Shown here one piece after another: positions 1 to 6,882 of a stretch of DNA of 18,799 nt. Within the stretch, counting starts at the first letter, position 1. Each line of letters opens with the position of its first letter. The notes beneath the pieces were generated by a model. That model saw nothing but the letters and a program-made list of their open reading frames with translations. It searched no databases and was not told where the DNA came from. A program made the position numbers and the translations under genes. Origin of the DNA: UBA3496 sp964558115 (GTDB taxonomy: Bacteria > UBA8248); the NCBI GenBank assembly GCA_964558115.1, contig CAZLCI010000042.1, forward strand, positions 1 through 18,799, read 5' to 3'.

Positions 1-2
1 AA

Positions 3-104
3 TCATACTTTATCAAAGCAGAGAGTTACAAGTTCGACAAATATTTAAAAAATCATTATGATTTTGGTCACGCTCGTAAAATTAAAAATTTTAACGTTCT
101 GTAG
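3..104 (+). CDS. C-terminal end of an unidentified protein (partial, 5' end outside window)
   Basis: From the left edge, frame 3 stays open for 33 codons and ends at TAG (102-104). The peptide has a protein-like mix of aromatic, charged and hydrophobic residues (it ends ARKIKNFNVL). The other two forward frames stop at about 48 and 61. No start lies inside the window, so this would be the last part of a gene beginning upstream on the same strand. I do not recognise the family from 33 residues. Chance remains possible because the stretch is short, but the composition and the orientation shared with the next genes favour a real C-terminus. Confidence 0.45.
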   Translation, partial: SYFIKAESYKFDKYLKNHYDFGHARKIKNFNVL

Positions 105-157
105 GGTAAAGATAAATATTTTGATAAAAAACTATAGAATGGAGAAGAAGACAGATA

Positions 158-208
158 ATGAGTTTTGAAATAATTGTACAGATTATGAAAGAGAGTGAAA
201 CCAAATAA
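158..208 (+). other. 16-codon ORF directly upstream of, and in frame with, the 82-aa gene
   Basis: ATG at 158 is preceded by a purine-rich GGAGAAGAAG (141-150), a better ribosome-binding site than the one before the next ATG. The frame encodes MSFEIIVQIMKESETK and stops at TAA (206-208). The ATG of the 82-aa gene follows at once, in the same frame. It could be a translated leader peptide that feeds ribosomes to the next start, the original N-terminus of the next gene split by a nonsense change, or chance. Confidence 0.25.
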
Positions 209-457
209 ATGAAAAAACAAAATGAGAAATACTATCAATTCTCGCCAGCTGCACGAAAATTTAATCAAGCTAATGGCCATTCTGCTAGTCAAAAAGAAGT
301 GCAAGATGAAATTGATAGTACGAAAAAAAAAGATAAAACACATTCTTGTATGACTAAAAAGGAGTCAGAGGAGTATTGGAGTAAATTTACCAAAAATGAA
401 AAAGCGGTTATCGATTTCATTGACAGAGTGATTGTAAATAAAGAATTTGAGGAATAA
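209..457 (+). CDS. small hypothetical protein, 82 aa
   Basis: This short, highly charged protein is rich in Lys, Glu and Ser and has no signal peptide or membrane segment, so it is probably cytosolic. The first half (residues 1-45) is polar and looks disordered. The second half (about 48-82) carries alternating hydrophobic and charged residues consistent with one or two helices and ends in an acidic EFEE. It contains a single Cys (residue 47). I do not recognise the family. Its stop lies six bases before the amidase ATG, so the two are probably co-transcribed. The local ribosome-binding site for ATG 209 is weak (GAGAG about 13 bases upstream), whereas the upstream in-frame ATG at 158 has a better one but is cut off by a stop. 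Being a real gene is likely but not certain. Confidence 0.5.
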   Translation: MKKQNEKYYQFSPAARKFNQANGHSASQKEVQDEIDSTKKKDKTHSCMTKKESEEYWSKFTKNEKAVIDFIDRVIVNKEFEE

Positions 458-463
458 AAATCT

Positions 464-2764
464 ATGAGCGACAAATCTTTTAAGCTTCAAGAAGCGACGA
501 TAGAACAGCTACATAACGCGATCCGAAATGGAGAAGTAACCTGCAAGCAGGTTGTGGAAAGATATATAGAGAGAGCACGCAAGTATAACGGGGTTTCAAG
601 TATGCTTGTGACCGAAGATGGCGAAAGTGTAGAGGAAGTTCCAGGAGTCGAAAGAGCGCAGTCAGAACTATCGTTTCCGACTGATACGGTGAAAGCTTCA
701 GTTATTTTGCCTGACCTAGATAAGTATGAAGGTCCACCAATTGAATACGGAAGAATGGAAGCTACTTCTTCTGATCCAGAAGTTTTTCAGCAGTTTGGGA
801 TGATTACGGGAATTCCTGATGCAGGGCAGGTAAATGCACTTGCAACGTTAAATATCAGGGGAGAGCGTTCTGCGACCTGTAAAGGAGAGTTCGATAAGCA
901 TCCATCAGAAGGTCCATTGCCTCCGGGTGCTCCTCCTGCTTGTGAGATGTTTAGACAGTATCCCGATGCGCTGGAACGAGCTCAAGAGTTAGATGAAGAA
1001 TACGGAACTAATCCGGACTTTGAAAAGATGCCTATGTACGGAGTTGTATTTTCCTTCAAAGATCCTTTTGATACTAAAGATATGCGTTCTACGGGCGGGG
1101 GAGATGCCGCGTACGATATGGATTTTCCTGCGAGGGATCATATTCTCGTCGATCAACTTCGAAAGAAAGGCGCGATTATCTATGCTAAATCGGTGAGTAC
1201 AGAATATAACGGTCGTGCCGATAATCCTGGCGGGAAAAACCATCCCGATAAGATTTTACCTTCTGTTCTTGGTTATCAAAGAACAACGTGGGGCGGAAAT
1301 CCTTCTAATTCTTACGATACTACAAGAGCTGCTTCTTTAGGGTCTAGTTCTGGTTCTGCAGTGTCTGTCAGTACCAATCTCGTGATGGCTAGTTTAGGTG
1401 AAGAAACCAGAGCCTCTTGTAGAGGGCCTTCTAATCATAATTCGGTATCTTTGATTCTTCCACATAAAGCTATGATTGGGTTTGATGGAGGGGCTATTGG
1501 TGCAGATATTTACTGTGATAGAAGCGGAATTATGTGCAGAACGATTGTAGACTGCGCGAAAGTACTGGATTCTCTTAAAGATGAGGAAAACGGTTACTAT
1601 GATCCCAGAGATCCTTTTACTACCATACCTCGCTCATCGGTACTTGATACATCTTATGTGGAACATGTTGGGCAGTCAGGAGCAAAGGGTTCTTTAGAGG
1701 GAACAAGGATTGGAGTCATAAGAGAATCTTTTGTGTATGACCCTGTCTCGATTAGTGAAGAACCTATTGTAACTGCTGCAAATAAAGAATTGAAGGAAGT
1801 GTTGCATTCGCACTTAGGAGCAACCTTGGTGGAATCAGTGGATCCTCTTTGGCAGCAAGATCCTGAATTGGAAACAATGGAAACCGATTATAGAAAAGCA
1901 CTTTGCAAGTTGGTTCCTGTTTTCATGCCAGACATTCTATTTAGGCTCGATGCTAAAGGTGAGCCTCTGTATAAAGAGTTTGCTGATTCGATTGTTCCTA
2001 CGGAATTTGCGCCAGGGATAGTGTTTGGGTCTGGAACAATGAAGCCGATAGATTATTTTGTCGAGCTGGCAGAGGGAAGAATTGAAGCTCCTTCTAATTT
2101 TGATATTGCCACTATACAGCAACAAGAACTTGCAATGTCTTTCCGTTTCCATATTCCTCAGTATCTAACGAGGCGTGCCCAAGATTGGCAAGACAAAGGT
2201 TTTACAGAAACTCTTTCTGATTTTCCTGCATTAAATGCACGTTCAAAATTTTGGGGAGATGATCATAGAGCGTCCTTTAAAAACTGGGAAGAAGTTGTAG
2301 ATCCCAGAAATCCTCATGGAAATAGGCAAGGAGTGAATGAGCGTATCATGTTGAGGGAACTTCTTCGTAGAGTAGATATGATGGTTCTTATAGAAAATAA
2401 ATTGGATGTTCTAGTTAGATTGCATACCCCATTTCCTCCTGCAATTATTGGAGGGGCGAGTCAGCCAGGGCATTGGCAAAATATTAGGCTAGAAACCCGC
2501 TTTGGTCCTAATGCTGGTTTAACTGAGGTTTTAGTTCCTGCTGGTTATGTAACTACGGCGTATGATCCTGTCTTTGTATTAAGCGAAGACAGAAAACGTT
2601 ATGAGGCTGCGTATTCTGGAGTATCAACAAAAATTCCAGAGCCTGGACTTCCGTTTTCTCTAGTCTTTAGGGCAGAGCCTGGAAGGGAAGATTTGATCTT
2701 GAAGGTTGCTTCTTCTTATCAAGCTGCTTCAAACAGAAGAGTTTCGCCTCCGAGTTTTCCATAA
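464..2764 (+). CDS. amidase signature family hydrolase, 766 aa, with a large N-terminal insert
   Basis: Amidase-signature enzymes hydrolyse amide bonds with a Ser-cisSer-Lys triad. All three positions can be placed: Lys199 in FSFKDPFDTKD, cis-Ser294 in the LGSSSGSA motif, and nucleophile Ser318 in ETRASCRGPS. The 24-residue spacing from Ser294 to Ser318 matches that in fatty acid amide hydrolase. A C-terminal family block is also present (about 645-660, DVLVRLHTPFPPAIIGG). The N-terminal helix (about 10-43, ending ERYIERARKYNG) is typical, but residues about 47-165 are an extra segment before the usual DALERAQELD helix, making the protein far longer than the usual 450-500 residues. No signal peptide is seen, so it is likely cytosolic. 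GAGG at 449-452 precedes the ATG. It probably forms a unit with the small gene upstream. It does not look like GatA, and the substrate is unknown. Its GC content looks higher than that of most neighbours. Confidence 0.88.
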   Translation: MSDKSFKLQEATIEQLHNAIRNGEVTCKQVVERYIERARKYNGVSSMLVTEDGESVEEVPGVERAQSELSFPTDTVKASVILPDLDKYEGPPIEYGRMEATSSDPEVFQQFGMITGIPDAGQVNALATLNIRGERSATCKGEFDKHPSEGPLPPGAPPACEMFRQYPDALERAQELDEEYGTNPDFEKMPMYGVVFSFKDPFDTKDMRSTGGGDAAYDMDFPARDHILVDQLRKKGAIIYAKSVSTEYNGRADNPGGKNHPDKILPSVLGYQRTTWGGNPSNSYDTTRAASLGSSSGSAVSVSTNLVMASLGEETRASCRGPSNHNSVSLILPHKAMIGFDGGAIGADIYCDRSGIMCRTIVDCAKVLDSLKDEENGYYDPRDPFTTIPRSSVLDTSYVEHVGQSGAKGSLEGTRIGVIRESFVYDPVSISEEPIVTAANKELKEVLHSHLGATLVESVDPLWQQDPELETMETDYRKALCKLVPVFMPDILFRLDAKGEPLYKEFADSIVPTEFAPGIVFGSGTMKPIDYFVELAEGRIEAPSNFDIATIQQQELAMSFRFHIPQYLTRRAQDWQDKGFTETLSDFPALNARSKFWGDDHRASFKNWEEVVDPRNPHGNRQGVNERIMLRELLRRVDMMVLIENKLDVLVRLHTPFPPAIIGGASQPGHWQNIRLETRFGPNAGLTEVLVPAGYVTTAYDPVFVLSEDRKRYEAAYSGVSTKIPEPGLPFSLVFRAEPGREDLILKVASSYQAASNRRVSPPSFP

Positions 2765-2770
2765 AAATAA

Positions 2771-2807
2771 AACTACCTTGCATAACAATGATTTATGCAA
2801 GGTAGTT
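2771..2807. terminator. bidirectional intrinsic terminator between convergent genes
   Basis: A perfect 15-bp inverted repeat (arms 2771-2785 and 2793-2807, 7-base loop) lies between the amidase stop (2764) and the cupin stop (2834), which converge. Read on the - strand, the stem is followed by a T-rich tract (complement of 2761-2770), so it is a good terminator for the cupin operon. The + strand side lacks a clear T run, so termination of the amidase transcript there is less certain. Confidence 0.75.
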
Positions 2808-2833
2808 AATCTAAAATTACTTAACAATCAACT

Positions 2834-3235
2834 TTAACTATTTAGTTTGAGTCCTAATTTCTTAGCTACTTCTTCTGCATCTGTAGCTCTATTATAGTCT
2901 TGTGCTAAGTCACCGTCACCAACCGGGCTTTTAACCGCAAAAAAAGTTGCAGGACCATCTATTGCACATACGCCGTGTCTAGTATTCCTAGGAATATGAA
3001 CTAAATCTCCTTCTTCTATAATAGTTTCTTCATCTCCTAATACTTTTCTGAACTTCCCTTTAAGAACGAGAACAAATTGTTCTTCGTTTGGATGGAAGTG
3101 TGGTGGTGGACCTTCTCCCTCTTGATAGGTAACAAATCCTACTTTGAGAAGTTCTCCTGCTACAGATTTTAATTCGAGACCTTCAACTTTATCGGAAGTT
3201 TGTACTTCCATTTCTGATTCTTTATAAATAGGCAT
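2834..3235 (-). CDS. small single-domain cupin, copy A
   Basis: This 133-aa protein is a single cupin (beta-barrel) domain. Cupin motif 1 is visible as HFHPNEEQ followed by the glycine of LVLKGK, giving the two His and one Glu that normally bind a metal. Motif 2 is visible as GDLVHIPRNTRHGV, supplying the third His. There is no signal peptide. The reaction is unknown; small cupins include sugar isomerases, dioxygenases and non-enzymatic binding proteins. AAGGAAG upstream of the ATG (complement of 3242-3248) supports the start. It is the last gene of the operon, 20 bases after its paralogue copy B, and is followed by the hairpin at 2771-2807. Over a 93-residue core I count 81 identities to copy B, so the pair came from a tandem duplication. 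Confidence 0.85.
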   Translation of the reverse strand: MPIYKESEMEVQTSDKVEGLELKSVAGELLKVGFVTYQEGEGPPPHFHPNEEQFVLVLKGKFRKVLGDEETIIEEGDLVHIPRNTRHGVCAIDGPATFFAVKSPVGDGDLAQDYNRATDAEEVAKKLGLKLNS

Positions 3236-3255
3236 TTTATTCTTCCTTTAGATTT

Positions 3256-3660
3256 TTATTTTGGGTCCAAATTTTGGATTCCTAGTTTTTCAATAACCTG
3301 ATCTGCATCTAAGGCTTTATTATAGTCTTGGGACATATCTCCATTTCCAACAGGACTTTTTGCCGCAAAAAATGTCGCAGGACCGTCAATAGCACATACG
3401 CCGTGTCTTGTATTTCTTGGAATATGTATTAGATCACCTTTTTCTACAATAGTTTCCTCATCGCCTAAAACTTTTCTCATTTTTCCTTCTAGTACCAGTA
3501 CAAACTGTTCTTCATTTGGATGAAAGTGGGGAGGAGGTCCTTCCCCTTCTAAATACGTTACAATCCCTACTTTTATAAGTTCACCTGCTACAGACTTACC
3601 TGTTGCAGGACCAACTTTAGATTTTTTTGCTTCCATTTCAGAGATTTTGTAAATCGGCAT
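3256..3660 (-). CDS. small single-domain cupin, copy B
   Basis: This 134-aa cupin shows the same metal-binding pattern as its neighbour: HFHPNEEQ with a following Glu in motif 1 and PRNTRH in motif 2. The start was chosen at MPIYKISEME because it matches the N-terminus of the paralogue and has a strong AGGAGG eight bases upstream. The longer frame, starting at 3693, would add 11 residues and lacks such a site. The two copies differ mostly by conservative changes in the core (Leu/Ile, Val/Ile, Lys/Glu), and they diverge more at residues 11-22 and at the C-terminus. That suggests a fairly old duplication with both copies kept under selection. It sits 49 bases after the Gfo/Idh/MocA gene, probably on the same transcript. 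The function is unknown. Confidence 0.85.
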   Translation of the reverse strand: MPIYKISEMEAKKSKVGPATGKSVAGELIKVGIVTYLEGEGPPPHFHPNEEQFVLVLEGKMRKVLGDEETIVEKGDLIHIPRNTRHGVCAIDGPATFFAAKSPVGNGDMSQDYNKALDADQVIEKLGIQNLDPK

Positions 3661-3668
3661 TTTTCTGT

Positions 3669-3674
3669 CCTCCT
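3669..3674 (-). promoter_or_regulatory. ribosome-binding site that fixes the start of cupin copy B
   Basis: Read on the - strand this is AGGAGG, eight bases before the ATG at 3660. It decides against the in-frame ATG at 3693. Confidence 0.8.
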
Positions 3675-3709
3675 GTCTAGAAAATAGATTCATTGTTCAA
3701 TGAAAAATA

Positions 3710-4786
3710 CTATGAATTTAATTTGATAGTTTGTCCAGTCCTAGACGATTCCTCAATCGCAATCGTCACTTCAAGTGTCTGCCTTCCTTCCTTTGCAGTC
3801 GTATGGTTGCATTGTTTTCCTGTAGAAAGATGATCTAACCAACTTCTAGTTTCATTTGAAATTGGTCCCCAGTAATCTCCCATCGCCCAGTCTCCAGAAG
3901 AGTTTGTTTGCATAAACAGCATATTTGCATCATGTCCAGGTACGTAAGCGTGAGGGACTCCTTTGTCTGTGAATAAAACGCTGTCTTTATTGTCTGTATC
4001 CAAAAGTATAACACCGTCTTGTCCTATTACCTCAAATCTTGCACTTTGTCCGTAGGTTGGATATTTCGCGGGCAAAACACAAGAAATACCTAAGTTGACT
4101 ACCGTTCCGTCATTAAAAGTAATGATGGTCCATGTGACATCTTCTTTATCAAATCCCATTTCTTTAAAAACTCTGGAGTTTCCTCTTGCAAAAACCTCTA
4201 CGGGATATAAGTCTTTTAAAAACCAGCAAGCCATATCTACGTAATAAGTTAAAACATCGTTAACTGGTGAGGCATGTGGTGAGCGTTGTAAAGGTTGGAC
4301 GATCTGTGCTCTAGTGCTATAAACTCTGGATTGTATTCCGATGATTTTGCCTAATCTTCCTTGTTCTACTTGTTCCCTGGCAAGCATCCATCTTCTGTCG
4401 TGTCTTCTTGAATATCCAATTCTAAGGTCTGTTCCTTTTTCCTCGAGTTTTTCTATAATTTGGTCTGCCTCTTCTAAAGAAAGGGTAAGTGGTTTTTCGA
4501 CAAAAACAGGTTTTCCTAGTTCGATCGCTTGTAAAATCGATTCTGTATGGTCATGTTCCGGAGTAGATACAAAAACGGCATCTACTTCTGGATTAGAAAT
4601 AATTTCGTTGTTATCATTCGATGAATAGTCTGCAGCAACATTCTCTGCTAAATTCTCTGCTTGTTGAGGGTCTTTGTCAGAAAGTGCTAGATATCGGACA
4701 GAAGGGTGGCTAGATGCGAGACTTGCTCGCAAACTTCCTATTCTGCCACAGCCTATTACTCCAATTCCGATTTGTTTTTTTTTCAT
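3710..4786 (-). CDS. Gfo/Idh/MocA family NAD(P)-dependent oxidoreductase, 358 aa
   Basis: The N-terminal Rossmann fold is visible as GVIGCGRIG (residues 9-17), followed by the family hallmark VFVEKPL with Glu97-Lys98-Pro99. The second half is the alpha/beta substrate domain. Members oxidise or reduce sugars, inositols and related polyols with NAD(P). At the position where inositol dehydrogenase-type enzymes have a catalytic His in a D-x3-H-x2-D pattern, this protein has D177-x3-Y181-x2-D184. A Tyr here is known in glucose-fructose oxidoreductase and dimeric dihydrodiol dehydrogenase, so it need not be inactive. Length is normal for the family. A purine-rich AGAGGGA precedes the ATG. It lies 18 bases after the aldo/keto reductase and 49 before the cupins. 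The substrate cannot be told; naming it iolG would not be justified. Confidence 0.85.
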   Translation of the reverse strand: MKKKQIGIGVIGCGRIGSLRASLASSHPSVRYLALSDKDPQQAENLAENVAADYSSNDNNEIISNPEVDAVFVSTPEHDHTESILQAIELGKPVFVEKPLTLSLEEADQIIEKLEEKGTDLRIGYSRRHDRRWMLAREQVEQGRLGKIIGIQSRVYSTRAQIVQPLQRSPHASPVNDVLTYYVDMACWFLKDLYPVEVFARGNSRVFKEMGFDKEDVTWTIITFNDGTVVNLGISCVLPAKYPTYGQSARFEVIGQDGVILLDTDNKDSVLFTDKGVPHAYVPGHDANMLFMQTNSSGDWAMGDYWGPISNETRSWLDHLSTGKQCNHTTAKEGRQTLEVTIAIEESSRTGQTIKLNS

Positions 4787-4804
4787 GCTGTGTCCCTCTT
4801 AATG

Positions 4805-5794
4805 TTATTGGAAGTCTGTATCCCATAGATTTTTTATTTTTTCCCTAGTCTCTCCATTTATTTTAGGACTTCCAGAGCAATTTGTAATTTCATCAATTTG
4901 ATGTTCTTTAGAGAATCCAACAAGCACGGATGAGATAGCCTCATTGTCTAAAATAAATCGAATAGAAGTTTCGGATATACTTTCATCGATTTCTCTAAGA
5001 ATAGATTTTATTTTTTCTGCTCTTTGAACATCCATTTTGTATTCGGATCCTATAGAAAGCAAGGGAAGTTCTCCTTCAAGAAAGTTTGTGTCGTCAGTTA
5101 GAGCCCCTAAGGCAAGCGCTCTTATGGCAAAGATTCCCATCCCTATTTTTCTACATTTTTGTATTAGTAAGTTATAATTTAGAGCACTAAATTTTTCATT
5201 AACAGAATGACCTGCACTAGGATTTAATAAATTGTAATATATTTGAATAGTCTGAAATTCGTTAGTGTTTATGATTTCATTTAAAATTTTAGGTTCTCCT
5301 AAGCCAGTAATTCCAAAATATCTTACTTTGTTATTTTTTCGCAGTTCTTTGAAAGCCTTCAAAATACCTTGTTCTTTGAAAATATCGTGAGGAGATATAG
5401 AGAGTGGAACAGGCCATTTTCTATCCTTAGAGATAAAGTTATGAATTTGTATGATATCTATATAACTTCTCTTTAGCCTATCTAAACTTCTTTCTACAGA
5501 TTCTATTGTTTCGCTGTACGCTTTTTCTAATTGTTCGGGAAGAAGTCTTATTTTTGTTCCTATTATAATATCGGAAGAAAGTTCATTTAGAATTCGTCCA
5601 AGATTTTCTTCTGATTTTCCATTTCCATATGCGGCAGCTGTATCAAAAAAAGTGATTCCATTTTGTATAGCTTTTCCTATTGCAGAATTCTGTTCCTGTA
5701 AATCTTCTTCTACCATCAATTTGCTAATACCACCCGTACCAAAGCCAACTTCAGAAATAGTGATGTCGGTTTTTCCGAGTTTTCTGTATTTCAA
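4805..5794 (-). CDS. aldo/keto reductase family oxidoreductase, 329 aa
   Basis: This is an aldo/keto reductase, a TIM-barrel NADPH-dependent enzyme acting on carbonyls, often sugars or aldehydes. The catalytic tetrad is complete: Asp51 and Tyr56 in FFDTAAAYGNG, Lys81 in IIGTKIR, and His118 in IIQIHNF. The N-terminal MKYRKLGKTDITISEVGFGT is typical of the bacterial monomeric branch. The start codon is TTG (5792-5794 complement), with GGAG about seven bases upstream. It appears to be the first gene of a four-gene - strand operon with the Gfo/Idh/MocA gene and two cupins. It is divergent from the EamA transporter gene. The substrate is unknown; pairing two oxidoreductases with cupins suggests a sugar or polyol conversion. 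Confidence 0.87.
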   Translation of the reverse strand: MKYRKLGKTDITISEVGFGTGGISKLMVEEDLQEQNSAIGKAIQNGITFFDTAAAYGNGKSEENLGRILNELSSDIIIGTKIRLLPEQLEKAYSETIESVERSLDRLKRSYIDIIQIHNFISKDRKWPVPLSISPHDIFKEQGILKAFKELRKNNKVRYFGITGLGEPKILNEIINTNEFQTIQIYYNLLNPSAGHSVNEKFSALNYNLLIQKCRKIGMGIFAIRALALGALTDDTNFLEGELPLLSIGSEYKMDVQRAEKIKSILREIDESISETSIRFILDNEAISSVLVGFSKEHQIDEITNCSGSPKINGETREKIKNLWDTDFQ

Positions 5795-5961
5795 ATTATT
5801 CTCCAGAAATGATGGTTTGAATTTGCTGCAAAAGATATCTCTTTACAAATCGACTTTGAAAACGCAAAAGAGTAGAATAATTGTGTGTCTTGTACTCTAT
5901 ATAGATGCTGCAGTTTAGTCTATCCGTCACTCATGTTCTGCTGAAAAATCGGAGAGTTTTT
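5795..5961. promoter_or_regulatory. divergent intergenic region, expected to hold two promoters
   Basis: This 167-base AT-rich gap separates the starts of the aldo/keto reductase (-) and the EamA transporter (+), so promoters for both should lie here. I could not find a -35/-10 pair with convincing spacing for either strand; TTGAAA with a TAATTG-like element 16 bases on is a weak + strand candidate. No operator-like palindrome stood out. Confidence 0.3.
5951..5956 (+). promoter_or_regulatory. ribosome-binding site that decides the TTG start of the EamA gene
   Basis: GGAGAG lies five bases before an in-frame TTG at 5962. The upstream in-frame ATG at 5905 has no comparable site, and its extra 19 residues do not resemble the family's usual N-terminus. 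Confidence 0.6.
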
Positions 5962-6849
5962 TTGATCCTATCCATAGATCCAGCTTTTATGGCTCTTTCT
6001 GCATCTGTTTTTTACTCAATTACCTTAATATTTTTTCGAAGGGGTCTTGAATATGGTTCTCCTTTTGTAGCCATACTTTTTATCAATACGTTTGTTTGTG
6101 TAACTGGCTTCGTCTTCTCATTGCAGACAGAAACGATTCCAGAGATTTCAATGCATGCACTTTTTTGGTTTGTCGTAACTGGGATTGTGGGTTTTGGAAT
6201 CGGACATCTTATCGCACTTATAGGGATTCAAAAGATTGGAGTTAACAGGAGTGCACCTATCACCTCAGTTACTCCCATTTGGAGTGTTTTGTTTGCTGTT
6301 TTCTTTTTAAATGAAAAGCCAAATTTTTATGTTTGTTTGGGAACATTTTTAATCGCTGCAGGAGTGTGGACTCTTTCTGTAAAAAAGAAGCAAGAGGAAG
6401 TTTCTAATGAAGATTTAAAGAGCGGTTTAATTTATTCATTAACAGCTTCCATCCTTTTTTCAATCATGCCGGTTTTTTTGAAATATGCGTATTCATATCA
6501 GCCCACTCCATTTTTTGGAATGTCCGTTGCATTTGGTACTGGAGCAATTGCCGTTTATCTAACTAGGCCGATTCTTCCTAAAGATTCTATTCGCAAAACA
6601 GAAAAGTTGGGATTTCAACTTTTTGCTATTGCAGCATTTTTTAATATTTTTGCTTCAATTTTTATGTGGCATTCAATGCATAAAGGCGATATTTCCGTTA
6701 TTATTCCTGTGAGTAGATTGAACACACTATGGGTTTTAATTTTAAGCTTTTTCTTTTTAAAAAAAGTAGAAACTTTAACTCTTCGTGTCGTACTTGGTGC
6801 ATTGATAGTTTTGGTAGGTGGCATGCTAGTAATTATTTTTAGGTTTTAA
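5962..6849 (+). CDS. EamA/DMT superfamily transporter, 295 aa, inner membrane
   Basis: The protein is almost wholly hydrophobic, with about ten predicted membrane segments in two similar halves of about 140 residues, the tandem EamA arrangement of drug/metabolite transporters. The first half opens with a helix ending in FFRRGLEYGS, typical of EamA N-termini, and contains NRSAPITSVTPIWSVLFA. The second half has the matching SVIIPVSRLNTLWVLILSFFFLKK. The halves are joined by a charged loop (VKKKQEEVSNEDLKSG). The cargo of this family is rarely predictable. I set the start at TTG 5962 from the GGAGAG upstream; the longest frame would begin at 5905 (314 aa), and ATG 5989 is another option. It diverges from the AKR operon and is followed, 33 bases on, by the DegT-family gene in the same direction, so the two may be co-transcribed. 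Confidence 0.85.
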   Translation: MILSIDPAFMALSASVFYSITLIFFRRGLEYGSPFVAILFINTFVCVTGFVFSLQTETIPEISMHALFWFVVTGIVGFGIGHLIALIGIQKIGVNRSAPITSVTPIWSVLFAVFFLNEKPNFYVCLGTFLIAAGVWTLSVKKKQEEVSNEDLKSGLIYSLTASILFSIMPVFLKYAYSYQPTPFFGMSVAFGTGAIAVYLTRPILPKDSIRKTEKLGFQLFAIAAFFNIFASIFMWHSMHKGDISVIIPVSRLNTLWVLILSFFFLKKVETLTLRVVLGALIVLVGGMLVIIFRF

Positions 6850-6882
6850 GATTCTTTCAATTTAGGTTATAGGTATTAAATT

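Noticed and set aside
68..474. Open frames on the - strand opposite the 82-aa gene
   Set aside because: Their Phe/Ser/Leu-rich peptides are typical antisense by-products of AT-rich DNA and show no motifs.
3661..3693. Longer start for cupin copy B at ATG 3693
   Set aside because: ATG 3660 matches the paralogue's N-terminus and has AGGAGG eight bases upstream; the extra 11 residues have no support.
2834..3726. Shared C-terminal KLNS ending of cupin A and the Gfo/Idh/MocA protein as a possible tag or repeat
   Set aside because: The codons and stop codons differ (AAACTAAATAGT-TAA versus AAATTAAATTCA-TAG), so there is no DNA repeat; four residues can agree by chance.
5905..5961. Upstream ATG start for the EamA transporter
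   Set aside because: No ribosome-binding site is seen, and the added residues do not fit the family's N-terminus; TTG 5962 has GGAGAG.
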